A stretch of DNA of 64,000 bases from Leptospiraceae bacterium (GCA_017996175.1 JAGOHK010000005.1:1-64000); one strand, 5' to 3'; positions 9,881 through 18,994 are shown, counted from the first letter of the stretch. Notes: generated by a model not told the origin, from the sequence alone. Made by a program: numbers and translations.

Positions 9881-10018
9881 TCCGAAAGAATTTTCGTAAA
9901 GCCTAGGAAGTCGAGTACTTTTTGATATGTAAATGTCACCCCCAGCTATGCGATTAAGAAAATACTTTACCTTTTAAAATAGAATTTGATTTAATGCAGA
10001 AAGAAAGGAAGATTTACT

Positions 10019-10612
10019 ATGAAAAAATATGATTTAACCCCGTATGAAGTAAACGGGACTTCCCTAATTGCATTTCTTAAAGCAATGGGAGCACATCACA
10101 CACTCGGACAAAAAATTTTGAATGAAGTGCAGTTAGGTGCAAAAGATAGCAAAGGAAACTATGAAATCGAAAGCGATAAATGGTATCCAATGCAGAAAGG
10201 CATTGAGGTATATCAAAAAGTAATGGATCAAGTGGGACCTCGAACTTTAAAAAATTTAGGAATGAAAATTCCAGAAACTGCAATTTTCCCACCTCATATC
10301 GTAGATATTCATACGGCAATTGAATCAACCAATGTCGCCTATCACATGAACCATCGAAAAAATGGTGTTATCATGTTTGACCCTGCCACCGGAAAAAAGT
10401 TAGACGGAATTGGTTATTACGGATACGAAGCAGTAGCCGGTCAAAAGAAAATTATAAGTGTTTGTGAAAACCCCTATCCGAGTGAACTAGACGAAGGAAT
10501 CATTCTTGGACTGGCAAGGCGGTTCGAACCTGACGCAATGGTAACATTAGCCGCAGATAAACCTACCCGAAAAAATGGGGGAGATTCTTGTACGTATATC
10601 ATTACCTGGTAG
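10019..10612 (+). CDS. Conserved hypothetical protein, 197 aa
   Basis: I do not recognise a named family. The start has a good ribosome-binding site (AAGGAAG, seven bases before ATG). The protein is soluble, with no signal peptide or membrane segment. Notable segments are SDKWYPMQKGIEVYQKV (residues 53-69), IPETAIFPPHIVDIHTAIES and AYHMNHR, followed by a glycine- and tyrosine-rich part (DGIGYYGYEA), ending in Cys-148 and a Thr/Tyr-rich strand. The layout suggests a small alpha-beta ligand-binding or sensor domain, but this is a guess. It is transcribed divergently from the Ppx-like gene across a 138-base gap. Confidence 0.7.
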   Translation: MKKYDLTPYEVNGTSLIAFLKAMGAHHTLGQKILNEVQLGAKDSKGNYEIESDKWYPMQKGIEVYQKVMDQVGPRTLKNLGMKIPETAIFPPHIVDIHTAIESTNVAYHMNHRKNGVIMFDPATGKKLDGIGYYGYEAVAGQKKIISVCENPYPSELDEGIILGLARRFEPDAMVTLAADKPTRKNGGDSCTYIITW

Positions 10613-10632
10613 GGAAGATAAATACAGTGTAA

Positions 10633-10985
10633 ATTTCTAAAAGGAAAATTATTTTACTGGTCTTGGTAATTTTGATAATAAACGTAAACTGCAGCCCGCC
10701 GCATCCAGGGTTTGAAGATGGACATCTCTACATTCAATATGGATGTAGCAGGATATTCTCTTTGTATGCTAAAAGTCTCCGAATTCGCAAGCTGGGCTAG
10801 GGATACGGTGTTTTGAAAAATTTAGGCAGTGCACAAGCTCTTCTGAGCGGTTGATTCTGATTACGAATATGCAAGAAATTTTGCAATCCTAGCGTTATAC
10901 GATTGTGAACAATTTGAAAACAAAGAAAAAGAAATAAATGTAAAAATTTCTTGCAGAAAGTTCTTTCTTATTCAAATTAAAAAAT
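10633..10985 (+). pseudogene. Decayed small lipoprotein gene
   Basis: From an ATT codon at 10633-10635 the frame reads ISKRKIILLVLVILIINVNC, a perfect lipoprotein signal peptide with no ATG, GTG or TTG start. It continues SPPHPGFEDGHLYIQYGCS and hits a stop near 10800. Further on, another frame carries DYEYARNFAILALYDCEQFE and a later Cys before running into the next gene. The spaced cysteines resemble the small Cys-rich lipoproteins at 19044-19301 and 46214-46507. I read this as a family member broken by loss of its start codon and at least one frameshift. An alternative is a functional gene using an ATT start with sequencing errors. Confidence 0.55.
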
Positions 10986-11927
10986 ATGGTAAAAGATATA
11001 CTCGGTTATCCTTATGAGAAAATAGAAATTCCACTTCCTGAAGATGAAGAAGGCAAAGTAGTTGCTACATTAATTAAGAGACCCTCTAAACATAGATCCC
11101 GAAAAGCAGTTTTGTATATTCACGGATACTGTGATTATTTTTTTCAAGGTGAAATGGCGGAAAAATATGCAGAAAATGGTTTTAATTTTTATGCTCTTGA
11201 TCTTAGAAAATACGGTAGATCCATTCTTCCGCATCAAACACCAAACTTTTGTAAAAGTGTAGAAGAATATTATCCAGAAATAGATAGAGCATTTGAAATT
11301 ATCAAAGCAGATAAAAATGAACAAATACTGTTAAATGGACATTCTACTGGAGGGCTTGTTTCCTCTCTATATGCGCATGATAGACGTGAGCAAAATAAAA
11401 TTACCGCTCTCTTTTTAAATAGTCCTTTCTTAGAGTTCAATGAAAATCTTTTAGCTAGAAAAGTTTTGCTGGAACTAGTAAGTGCAGTCGGTGCAAAACA
11501 TCCCTATCGTAAAATTCCTGGCGGATTATCAGAGTTATACGGTAGATCAGTTCATCGTGACTTCAAAGGCGAATGGGAATTTAACACTGACTGGAAACCA
11601 ATAGAGGGTTTTCAACTCAGAGCAGGTTGGCTAAAAGCAATCCTAGATGCACATAAACGATTACAAGCTGGTTTACAAATTCCTTGTCCCATTCTTGTTA
11701 TGCATTCGGATAAAAGTTGTATATTAAATGATTGGGATGATAGCCTACTTTCTTCGGATGCAATTTTAAATGTAAAACATATTTCCGAATACGCAGATGT
11801 ATTAGGAAATCATATCACAAAAGTTCGAATTGAAAATGCGATACACGATATAATTCTTTCGAATTCCAATGTAAGAAAGGTTGTATACGATACATTATTT
11901 ACTTGGCTTAAGGCTTACGTGGATTAG
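10986..11927 (+). CDS. Alpha/beta hydrolase (serine aminopeptidase S33/monoglyceride-lipase type)
   Basis: A 313-residue cytoplasmic hydrolase. The oxyanion region is VLYIHGYCDY. The nucleophile elbow GHSTGG lies near residue 117, the acid is probably the Asp in VMHSDKS, and the catalytic His is in NAIHDI. This is the layout of the hydrolase_4/S33 lysophospholipase-like group, which acts on esters of unknown identity. There is no signal peptide. The gene follows the decayed lipoprotein and is itself followed by a dispersed repeat copy. Confidence 0.8.
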   Translation: MVKDILGYPYEKIEIPLPEDEEGKVVATLIKRPSKHRSRKAVLYIHGYCDYFFQGEMAEKYAENGFNFYALDLRKYGRSILPHQTPNFCKSVEEYYPEIDRAFEIIKADKNEQILLNGHSTGGLVSSLYAHDRREQNKITALFLNSPFLEFNENLLARKVLLELVSAVGAKHPYRKIPGGLSELYGRSVHRDFKGEWEFNTDWKPIEGFQLRAGWLKAILDAHKRLQAGLQIPCPILVMHSDKSCILNDWDDSLLSSDAILNVKHISEYADVLGNHITKVRIENAIHDIILSNSNVRKVVYDTLFTWLKAYVD

Positions 11928-12008
11928 CCTCTCTCTCTGTGACGGAGCCTGTGCTGACCGTCTTTTTACACAGTCTGTGAGGGACCTTGAGGTATGGCAA
12001 ATTCCTCA
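11928..12008. repeat. Degenerate dispersed intergenic repeat, copy 1
   Basis: Directly after the hydrolase stop there is a block with CCTCTC, then GCCTGTGCTG at 11947-11956 and ATGGCAAATTCCT near 11994-12006. The same three blocks in the same order follow the stop at 27744 (GCCTGTGCTG at 27775-27784, ATGGCAAATCTTCCT near 27822-27836). The spacer between them is diverged. This fits an old dispersed REP-like element found 3' of genes. Confidence 0.55.
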
Positions 12009-12812
12009 GTCCACTTTCATCAGGCGATAAACCATAAAAGGCATAAGCTTTCGCGGCGTAAATCGTAGAGAGAATATGCTTAGTTTATTAAAAAAACCTG
12101 GCATCACACTTGGGGTTCCACGCATCATACCTTTCACACCGGTCTCTGCGACTGGTCTACTTTTCATCATGGAAAGTCTTTGGTATAGGCTTAATGGTTT
12201 GCCTTTAGCCGCAGTTTCTTGGAATCCGGTGGCAGTAACGCCGGGTGCGAGAGTGCTCACTTTTACATTGGTATTTCTGAGTTCATAGTTTAAAGCTTCT
12301 GTGAAATTGAGAACATAACTTTTGGCAGCAGAATAAGAAGCGTAGAGCGGAGAAGGCTGATATGCCCCAATAGAAGAAATATTAAGAAGATAACCAAAAT
12401 TACGCGCTACCATATCTTTTAAAAAGAGTTTGGTTAAATGCATTAAGTTTACCACGTCTACCATTAGCTGCATTTCTTCTTTTTCCCAGGGTGCATCCAT
12501 AAATTCTCCGTAAATTCCAAACCCAGCATTATTTACAAGCGCGTCTACTTGAATTCCTTTCGACTTGATTTTATTATAAAGATTGACGGGTGCTTCTTTA
12601 GTGGATAAATCCATAGGGATTACTTCGACTTTGATTTTATGAAGATCTTCTAATCTATATTTTAATGCAATCATAGGTTCTTCTCTTCTTGCAGTCAAAA
12701 CTAAATTGACCCCACTTTCTGCAAAAATATTTGCAAAATCAACTCCAAACCCGCTAGATGCCCCAGTGATTAATACCCATTTACCTTTTAATTTATGTTC
12801 TACTAATTTCAT
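12006..12812 (-). CDS. Short-chain dehydrogenase/reductase (SDR)
   Basis: A 268-residue classical SDR using NAD(P)H in the cytoplasm. The cofactor loop TGASSGFG is at 16-23, NNAGFGIYG near 93, the catalytic Ser in NISSIGAY near 146, and YSAAK (catalytic Tyr and Lys) near 160. The Arg in TARREE after the second strand suggests NADP(H) preference. The C-terminal 40 residues are hydrophobic and basic, as in membrane-associated SDRs that act on lipids. Substrate unknown. It lies 15 bases downstream of the methyltransferase gene. Confidence 0.85.
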   Translation of the reverse strand: MKLVEHKLKGKWVLITGASSGFGVDFANIFAESGVNLVLTARREEPMIALKYRLEDLHKIKVEVIPMDLSTKEAPVNLYNKIKSKGIQVDALVNNAGFGIYGEFMDAPWEKEEMQLMVDVVNLMHLTKLFLKDMVARNFGYLLNISSIGAYQPSPLYASYSAAKSYVLNFTEALNYELRNTNVKVSTLAPGVTATGFQETAAKGKPLSLYQRLSMMKSRPVAETGVKGMMRGTPSVMPGFFNKLSIFSLRFTPRKLMPFMVYRLMKVD

Positions 12813-12827
12813 TGTTCGCCTCTTGTT

Positions 12828-13694
12828 TTATTTTAAATAAGAATATAATTTAGAAAATTTCTGACTCAAGAAATAAGCACAAAATCCTCCAGGAAGTTTA
12901 CCGTCACTTTCCTCTTCTATAAACAATTCTTTTGAGAAATAAGATCCTTCTGATTTAATATAAGATTGTAATATGCGTGTGAGTGTAAGAGGAGAAAATC
13001 CAGTAGAATGACAGGAAAGTATTACAAATTCCGGTTTATTTTCACAGAGTTTCATCATTTCTTCAATAAGAGGAATTAAATCATTTTCAATTTTCCAAAT
13101 CTCCCCTTTGGCTCCACGTCCGTAAGTTGGAGGGTCTAAAATAAATCCTTTATAAGGATGATTTCGTTTTACCTCTCGTTTTAAAAACTTGAGAACATCA
13201 TCTTCGATCCAGCGCACTTTTCTATCGGCTAGACCGGATAACTGTGCGTTTTCTCTTGCCCATGCAATCATGCCTTTAGATGAGTCAACGTGGCATACCG
13301 AATAACCACTATTTAACGCTGCAAGACTTGACATACCAGAATAGGCAAATAGATTCAACACTTCAAAACCATTTTGAATTTCTCCCATCTTTTGGATTAA
13401 TTCCCAATTAGACTTTTGCTCGGGGAAAATGCCTATATGCCCGAAAGGGGTAAGTTTAATCTTTGCTGAAAGACTTCCGATTTCAATGCTAAAACTTTCT
13501 GGAATTTTACGAAAGAATTTCCATTGTCCACTGCCCGTATCATTTTTAATATAATATGCGTCTGGTTTTTCCCAGAGTTTGGGATTGGTTTTTTTATAAG
13601 GTGAACCTAATGCAGGGCGAATCAATTTAAACCCACCGATGATTTCTAGTTTTTCATAATCCCCAGAATCAATCAATTTGTATGTACTACTCAT
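12828..13694 (-). CDS. Class I SAM methyltransferase, 23S rRNA m5C (RlmI/RlmK-like)
   Basis: A 288-residue protein with a SAM-binding core. Motif I is FEVLNLFAYSGMSSLAA, the acidic residue after strand 2 is in CHVDSSKGMIAWARENA, and the catalytic-type motif is ILDPPTYGRG. These match the RlmI/RlmK-like rRNA methyltransferases. The protein lacks an N-terminal PUA domain, unlike E. coli RlmI, so the exact target nucleotide is uncertain. The gene is probably co-transcribed with the downstream SDR gene. Confidence 0.75.
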   Translation of the reverse strand: MSSTYKLIDSGDYEKLEIIGGFKLIRPALGSPYKKTNPKLWEKPDAYYIKNDTGSGQWKFFRKIPESFSIEIGSLSAKIKLTPFGHIGIFPEQKSNWELIQKMGEIQNGFEVLNLFAYSGMSSLAALNSGYSVCHVDSSKGMIAWARENAQLSGLADRKVRWIEDDVLKFLKREVKRNHPYKGFILDPPTYGRGAKGEIWKIENDLIPLIEEMMKLCENKPEFVILSCHSTGFSPLTLTRILQSYIKSEGSYFSKELFIEEESDGKLPGGFCAYFLSQKFSKLYSYLK

Positions 13695-13768
13695 GTAGTC
13701 ATTTTCTGAACTCAGTTTAGAGCTGCAATCGTAAAATGATAGGTTGCCACCTAACTCAGGATTTCCAT

Positions 13769-13817
13769 CACCGATGATGTTCTTTTATCGGTGTTCATCG
13801 TCTTCATCGGTGGTAAA
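13769..13817. repeat. Tandem and inverted ATCGGTG/TTCATCG repeat unit
   Basis: Between the divergent methyltransferase and asnS genes, CACCGATGA (13769-13777) is an exact inverted repeat of TCATCGGTG (13804-13812). Between them lies TTATCGGTGTTCATCGTCTT. The pattern resembles short dispersed repeats of the ATCTGTGTTCATCTGTGG type seen in many bacterial genomes. It could form a hairpin in the shared promoter region. Confidence 0.45.
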
Positions 13818-13861
13818 TTTTTTCTTCTTTTCAATTTTCGCATTTCAAAAATATTCGAATC

Positions 13862-15151
13862 ATGAATCTGCATGATCTTACTAAATATTTAAACGAGTCC
13901 GTCACACTTTCTGGTTGGGTACACGCCAAGAGAGGAAATAATAAAATCCAATTTTTGCAAATTAGAAATTCTGGAAAAATCATCCAGGTAGTTTGCGAGA
14001 AAGAAAAACTCGGAGAAGCTGAGTTTGAAAAAATTAAGTCCCTAACACAAGAAGTTTCGCTTGAAGTAAAAGGAACGTTAGTTGTCTCTGAAAAATCAGA
14101 GTTGGGATATGAGATTATTTTAGACTCTTATAAAGTAGTAGGGGATTCGCATGATTATCCGATAACTCCCAAAGAACACGGACCAGATTTTTTACATAAT
14201 AATAGACATTTATGGTTACGTTCTAAAAGACAGCTTTCCATTTTACAAATTCGAAACGAACTTTCCTTTCAAATCAGAAAATACTTTCATGAAAACCATT
14301 ATGTGCTAATTGATACTCCAATTCTTACAGGCTCCGTTGGAGAAAGTGCGGGAACGTTATTTGAAACAGAATACTTCGATGAAGGCAAAGCATACTTAGC
14401 CCAAACAGGTCAGCTCTATTTGGAAACAGCTATTTTTGCACATACACAAGTTTATTGTTTTGGTCCAACCTTTCGCGCCGAAAAAAGTAAAACTCGCCGA
14501 CACCTAACAGAATTTTGGATGCTCGAAGCAGAAACAGCAAATTTCCACAACAAAGAAAATATAGATTTACAGGAAAATTTTATTCGCACAATTGTAACGG
14601 CTACTGTTAATTCGTCGCTCACTCACTTAAAAATTCTTGAACGCGATTCTGAAAAAATTTTAGGGTATGTAACAAAACCTTTCAAAAGAATTTTATACAA
14701 CGAAGCAATTGAAATTTTGAAATCGAGGGGTGAGGCAATTGAATGGGGAGAAGATATTAACGCTGAGAGAGAAAATATTTTAACCACTCATTTTGATAGT
14801 CCCATATTTGTAATGAATTATCCTCGCTCGATTAAAGCATTTTACATGAAACAAAATCCTGAGGACGCAAAGACAGTATTATGCGCTGATTTAATTGCCC
14901 CCGAAGGAGTGGGCGAAATTATCGGTGGTTCCGAGCGGGAGGAAAATTATGATAAAATTGTAGAGCGGCTAAAAGAAGAAAACCTCCCTGTCGATAGTTA
15001 TTCCTGGTATTTAGACTTACGTAAATATGGTTCTGTTCCACATGCTGGTTTTGGTCTTGGGTTAGAAAGACTTGTCGCTTGGATTTGTGGACTTCCCCAT
15101 GTTAGAGAATGTATTCCCTTTCCGCGTCTTATGGGAAGGCTTTATCCTTGA
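13862..15151 (+). CDS. asnS: Asparaginyl-tRNA synthetase AsnS
   Basis: A 429-residue class IIb synthetase that charges tRNA-Asn with asparagine. The N-terminal OB-fold anticodon domain begins VTLSGWVHAKRG. Class II motif 2 is FGPTFRAEKSKTRRHLTEFWMLE, with the Asn-specific Thr-Arg-Arg-His context, and motif 3 is GFGLGLERLVAW near the C-terminus. The EHGPDFLHNNRHLWLRS segment separates it from lysyl and aspartyl enzymes. Length is typical. No strong ribosome-binding site precedes the ATG. Confidence 0.93.
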   Translation: MNLHDLTKYLNESVTLSGWVHAKRGNNKIQFLQIRNSGKIIQVVCEKEKLGEAEFEKIKSLTQEVSLEVKGTLVVSEKSELGYEIILDSYKVVGDSHDYPITPKEHGPDFLHNNRHLWLRSKRQLSILQIRNELSFQIRKYFHENHYVLIDTPILTGSVGESAGTLFETEYFDEGKAYLAQTGQLYLETAIFAHTQVYCFGPTFRAEKSKTRRHLTEFWMLEAETANFHNKENIDLQENFIRTIVTATVNSSLTHLKILERDSEKILGYVTKPFKRILYNEAIEILKSRGEAIEWGEDINAERENILTTHFDSPIFVMNYPRSIKAFYMKQNPEDAKTVLCADLIAPEGVGEIIGGSEREENYDKIVERLKEENLPVDSYSWYLDLRKYGSVPHAGFGLGLERLVAWICGLPHVRECIPFPRLMGRLYP

Positions 15152-15286
15152 GGTCCTTGGTTTTATTTTTATAAGCGTGCAATCGGTATTAGTCGCTATT
15201 TGTTTTACTGTGTAGGCATAGTTGGTCTGAGGACTTTTGAGTTATTCGGTGGTTTTTTAGTTTGTCTTGGCTTTTTCGTTTTTTTG

Positions 15287-15787
15287 CTATACTCTCACAT
15301 GGTAACTTCGTGCAAAGGTGTCGCGAATCTGTCCGAGTGACCAAGAAACCATCAGGCTTAACCTGTTTATGGTAGGAACTGCTTCACTTAGCCCTGTCTT
15401 TGAGAGAGCTTCCCAAAATCCAGTAAGATCAAGTTCAAGTAAAAAGGTAAAAATATAACAGCGAGATTTACCAAAAGCTAGAGCCAGTTCTCCGAGTTCG
15501 ATCCAGTCATTGTTAAAAACACGAAAATTTACCCGTTTCAAATTAAGCCCTTCTGCTTGGTATTCGGTTTTCAATTTGTTTGGTGGTGGGAGCATTCCTG
15601 AATGAGTGAAAGTTCGGCACATCCTAAGAAGATTTTTGAGATATACAGGTAGAAGATTTCCATGTTCTTTCAATTTCTCTTTTAGGGGATAAAGTAAATT
15701 AGCCGGTATCAAAAGAGTGGACATTGTTCTATCCCTTGAGGAGAGTTTAGTTTCTGTAAAAGATTTTTTATTTTCAAAGGTTACCAT
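15287..15787 (-). CDS. DUF1564-family protein
   Basis: A protein of about 166 residues whose core (LLIPANLLYPLKEKLKEHG, then LNLKRVNFRVFNNDWIELG and FGKSRCYIFTFLLELDL) matches what I remember of the Leptospira DUF1564 family, function unknown. The LNLKRVNFR and DWIELG segments and a possible helix-turn-helix around FGKSRCYIF are compatible with a DNA-binding or toxin-antitoxin role, but that is speculation. I chose the ATG at 15787; the open frame extends to a TTG at 15877 that would add 30 unlikely residues. A second, broken family member is at 1-348. Confidence 0.7.
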   Translation of the reverse strand: MVTFENKKSFTETKLSSRDRTMSTLLIPANLLYPLKEKLKEHGNLLPVYLKNLLRMCRTFTHSGMLPPPNKLKTEYQAEGLNLKRVNFRVFNNDWIELGELALAFGKSRCYIFTFLLELDLTGFWEALSKTGLSEAVPTINRLSLMVSWSLGQIRDTFARSYHVRV

Positions 15788-15938
15788 ACAATAGATAGGT
15801 AAAAATTTATACTTTTTGTGCGGGGAAAATTCAAATTTTTTTAGAAAATTGTAAAAAATTAAATATAATAGAGCCAAATTGGTCTTCGGTTTTCAATAAA
15901 GAAAATACAAGATTTCTTAATCCTGAAAATCAGGGAAA

Positions 15939-16511
15939 TCATTCTAATCCTGGTATAGAAATATACTCAACACTGAAATGACCGTCTGAATAAATGATTT
16001 TACTAATACTTCCGAAGCCGATTTTCAATCGAAAGGAATTCGCAAGAGGAAATCCGATAACATGAGAAAGTAGTGTACGAATTACACCGCCATGTGTAAT
16101 GAGAATAACGTCTTTGTTTTTAGAAATGATCTCTTTCAAAAATAACGTCGATCGATTGAAAAGTTCAAAATAACTCTCTCCGTTAGGGACTTTATTATTT
16201 ACAAAATCAGAATGCCAAGAGTCAAATGCTTGTTTGCCAATAGATTCCCAAGTTTTTAATTCCCAGTCTCCGAAGTTAAATTCCATTAGTTTGGGTTCGA
16301 GGATTATTTCTTTTGATGGAATTTTTTCAGCAAGCAATTTACAGCGTGTAAGTGGGCTGGAATAACAAACAAAATTTTTCGGATTTGAGAGTTTTCGTAG
16401 GATGATCTCAGCTTCTTCGAAAAAACTTTCAGCCAAGGCTACATCTGATTGTCCGTAACAGATATTTGGAGCAACTGCTACTTTTGTATGACGGACTAGA
16501 TAAATTTCCAT
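15939..16511 (-). CDS. cobC: Alpha-ribazole phosphatase-like histidine phosphatase CobC
   Basis: A 190-residue histidine-phosphatase (phosphoglycerate-mutase fold). The catalytic motif YLVRHTKV starts at residue 4, SPLTRC follows near 57, the acid region is LMEFNFGDWE and the second His is in LITHGGVIR. Alone this could be any family phosphatase. Overlap with cobS and proximity to cobT support alpha-ribazole-5'-phosphate dephosphorylation in cobalamin nucleotide-loop assembly. The ATG at 16511 is used; a frame extending to 16577 would lie inside cobS. It overlaps cobS by 16 bases. Confidence 0.82.
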   Translation of the reverse strand: MEIYLVRHTKVAVAPNICYGQSDVALAESFFEEAEIILRKLSNPKNFVCYSSPLTRCKLLAEKIPSKEIILEPKLMEFNFGDWELKTWESIGKQAFDSWHSDFVNNKVPNGESYFELFNRSTLFLKEIISKNKDVILITHGGVIRTLLSHVIGFPLANSFRLKIGFGSISKIIYSDGHFSVEYISIPGLE

Positions 16512-17254
16512 TGGAGTAATAGAAACACGGAGATATAAAATACAATCTCGCTTACTTGCTGTGCTGCACCGAGGCAATCTCCTGTATACCCCCCAATCTG
16601 CTTTTTGAAGTAGTAGGAGAGATATGTCCGAGTTAGCAAAAGGGGAATTAGAACAAGTAGTACAAAAAATTTTTTGAATAAAAGTAAGGGGAGTAGTCCA
16701 AAAATTCCAGCAACGATTAAAGATGCGAGAGGAAGTGCAGTTGAAAGTGGCTTTGCTTTTCCTTCCTCTTTTACATACACCATTGAGTAGAGGAGGCTAA
16801 TAGATATAAACCTACTAATTGCATGACCGCTTACGATTACGATTGGAATTACCATCTGTTTGATTTCTGCTAGAAGTAGAAATTTAAAAATAAGAAGGAG
16901 GATAATACCGATTGCACCGAATGCTCCTATACGAGAATCCTTCATGATTTCTAGGATTTTTTCCTTTGTGTAACCTCCGCCAAATCCATCACAAGTATCG
17001 GCAAATCCATCTTCATGAAATGCACCTGTGATTAAAATGGAAGTTATCATAGAAAGTAACATGGAGATATTTGTAGAAAAAATAAGGCTGGAAAACATAA
17101 ACACTGTAGCGCTTAACGCACCGACTAAAATTCCAACTAAAGGAAAATAACGAGAAGACGCATTTAGTTTCTCTTGTGAATATTCCAACTCGGGGACGGG
17201 AAGGCGTGTAAAAAACATAATTGCTGTAAAAAATAATTCTAATTCTCTTCTCAT
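16496..17254 (-). CDS. cobS: Adenosylcobinamide-GDP ribazoletransferase CobS
   Basis: A 252-residue polytopic membrane enzyme joining adenosylcobinamide-GDP to alpha-ribazole(-phosphate), the last step of the lower loop of vitamin B12. The family signature is present: TRLPVP near the N-terminus, GAFHEDGFADTCDGFGGG near residue 78, then KDSRIGAFGAIGI, and GGYTGDCLGAAQQVSE near the C-terminus. Several hydrophobic helices alternate with these. The ATG overlaps the cobT stop (ATGA). Confidence 0.93.
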   Translation of the reverse strand: MRRELELFFTAIMFFTRLPVPELEYSQEKLNASSRYFPLVGILVGALSATVFMFSSLIFSTNISMLLSMITSILITGAFHEDGFADTCDGFGGGYTKEKILEIMKDSRIGAFGAIGIILLLIFKFLLLAEIKQMVIPIVIVSGHAISRFISISLLYSMVYVKEEGKAKPLSTALPLASLIVAGIFGLLPLLLFKKFFVLLVLIPLLLTRTYLSYYFKKQIGGYTGDCLGAAQQVSEIVFYISVFLLLQWKFI

Positions 17255-18288
17255 AGTCTGTCTCTTACTCCCGCTTCTTCAAAAGATGCCATATCATTTA
17301 AAAATCGCACCGCTGCGGAAATAATCGGATAGGCGAGTGCTGCACCTGTTCCTTCTCCGAGTCGCATGCCTAGGTTTAATATCGGTTTGCCTCCCAGATG
17401 TCCTAAAATCATTTCGTGTGCTTTTTCGCCCGAAACATGGCTGTAGATACAATAATTTGTTACTTCTTTGTAAAAACTTTTCGCGAATAGAAGAGCGGTC
17501 GTTACTATAAACCCATCAATTAGAATTACCATTTTATTTTCGGCAGCTTGTAAAATTCCACCTAGGATCATGGCGATTTCAAACCCACCATAATTTTGCA
17601 AAATGGAAATTGTATCATTGCAAACATGTAGTGTGCTCGCTCGTTTTAAAATTTCTTTTTTCTTAGCCAATTGTTCGTCATTAGCCCCTGTTCCTCTGCC
17701 TACACAATTTTCAACTGGAATATTTAGTAACTTACTAATTAATATCGAGGATACTGCCGTGTTGCCAATACCCATTTCTCCAAATCCAATACAATTACAT
17801 CCATGATCAAAAAGTTGGTCTACAATATTTGCCCCATGTTCAATGGCTAAAAGACATTCTTCTTTTGTCATTGCCGGCTCTTTTAAAAAACTTTTCGTGC
17901 CGAATCCGATTTTTGCGTGCGTTAGTCCCTCGAGTCCTTCGAAGTCATAATTTACTCCTGCATCAACTACTCGTAGACTCAAATTACTTTCGTCGCAAAA
18001 TACGTTAATCGCTGCTCCTCCTCTTATAAAGTTCATTACCATCTGGTAGGTCACTTCCTGCGGATAAGGGCTAACACCTTCTTTAGCAATTCCGTGGTCT
18101 CCAGCAAACACAACGATCGTGGGTTTTTTTAATTTTGGAGTTGTTGTTTCTTGAATCCAACCTACTTGCATGGCTATTTCTTCCAGTTTTCCTAACGAAC
18201 CGGGTGGTTTTGTTTTGGTGTCAATTTCTACTTTTAATTCTTGTAGTATACCTTGGTCTGGCTTTGTAATCGTAAAATTTTTTAACAA
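17251..18288 (-). CDS. cobT: Nicotinate-nucleotide--dimethylbenzimidazole phosphoribosyltransferase CobT
   Basis: A 345-residue enzyme that makes alpha-ribazole phosphate from nicotinate mononucleotide and dimethylbenzimidazole. Family motifs are KPPGSLGKLE near residue 27, FAGDHGIAKEGVSPYPQEVT, GGAAINVF, GFGEMGIGNTA and the C-terminal LGMRLGEGTGAALA containing the catalytic-type Glu. The start codon is TTG at 18286-18288, with AGGA seven bases upstream. No cobU or cobP is visible nearby, so cobinamide activation must be encoded elsewhere. Confidence 0.94.
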   Translation of the reverse strand: MLKNFTITKPDQGILQELKVEIDTKTKPPGSLGKLEEIAMQVGWIQETTTPKLKKPTIVVFAGDHGIAKEGVSPYPQEVTYQMVMNFIRGGAAINVFCDESNLSLRVVDAGVNYDFEGLEGLTHAKIGFGTKSFLKEPAMTKEECLLAIEHGANIVDQLFDHGCNCIGFGEMGIGNTAVSSILISKLLNIPVENCVGRGTGANDEQLAKKKEILKRASTLHVCNDTISILQNYGGFEIAMILGGILQAAENKMVILIDGFIVTTALLFAKSFYKEVTNYCIYSHVSGEKAHEMILGHLGGKPILNLGMRLGEGTGAALAYPIISAAVRFLNDMASFEEAGVRDRL

Positions 18289-18334
18289 AATAAATTCCTA
18301 AATTGTATTGATAAAATCATAAAATAAAAATGTT

Positions 18335-18859
18335 TTACTTGTCAACTCTCTCTTTGAGTCCTTGTTTTCCATTCTTGTAAAATCCGTAGAGTATACATTC
18401 ACATTCTTCCCACATATTGTCCGGGTCTGTTACGTTTTTGGTATTGAGCGGAGAACAGTCATAAGTCCCTGCATGTTCTATACTATCATTTAAAATCGCG
18501 ATCTCGGTTAAAATATCCCTTTCTTTTAGTGAAGGTAAAGATTGATTTTCCTCTAAAGCCGATTTAAGCATTCCACGGAATAACTTTTGTTTGCCGTTAA
18601 AGAGTGCGTTATTTCTACAACTACTTTCTTTTGTGACTTTGACTTTTTTCATAGCGATGTAACTTGCTCTGTCTCTTTGCCTTATGTAAAAAAACTCCTG
18701 CATATCATTTCCACAAATAGAATCATTTCGGAGTTTAAGCGGAGAATAATGCCATACAAAATCAAATTTCCAAATTTCCCCTTTTCTTGGTGCAGGAATC
18801 TTGTCGCACGGATTTGGTTCTAGGTAAAGTAAGATGGCAGTTGCTAAAATGAAAAACAT
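18335..18859 (-). CDS. Exported hypothetical protein
   Basis: A protein of about 174 residues with a hydrophobic N-terminus (FFILATAILLYL), then several Cys and an acidic C-terminal half. It is probably exported or a lipoprotein; the first Cys follows LEPNP, a poor lipobox. Not recognised. The open frame extends upstream to a TTG at 18943, but that adds 28 basic residues before the signal-like segment. I prefer the ATG at 18859, though it lacks a charged n-region and a ribosome-binding site, so the start is uncertain. It lies 46 bases upstream of cobT on the same strand. Confidence 0.55.
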   Translation of the reverse strand: MFFILATAILLYLEPNPCDKIPAPRKGEIWKFDFVWHYSPLKLRNDSICGNDMQEFFYIRQRDRASYIAMKKVKVTKESSCRNNALFNGKQKLFRGMLKSALEENQSLPSLKERDILTEIAILNDSIEHAGTYDCSPLNTKNVTDPDNMWEECECILYGFYKNGKQGLKERVDK

Positions 18860-18994
18860 TTTTTTAATGTATGAATTAGATATTTTGTTTGCAATCTTTT
18901 TATTTGATTTGGTTTTTTGGATGCAGGTAAGATATTCATGCAAAGTATAGGGTTAATTGTAATTGTATTTAGTAACAAATCTACAAGTTTCTAT

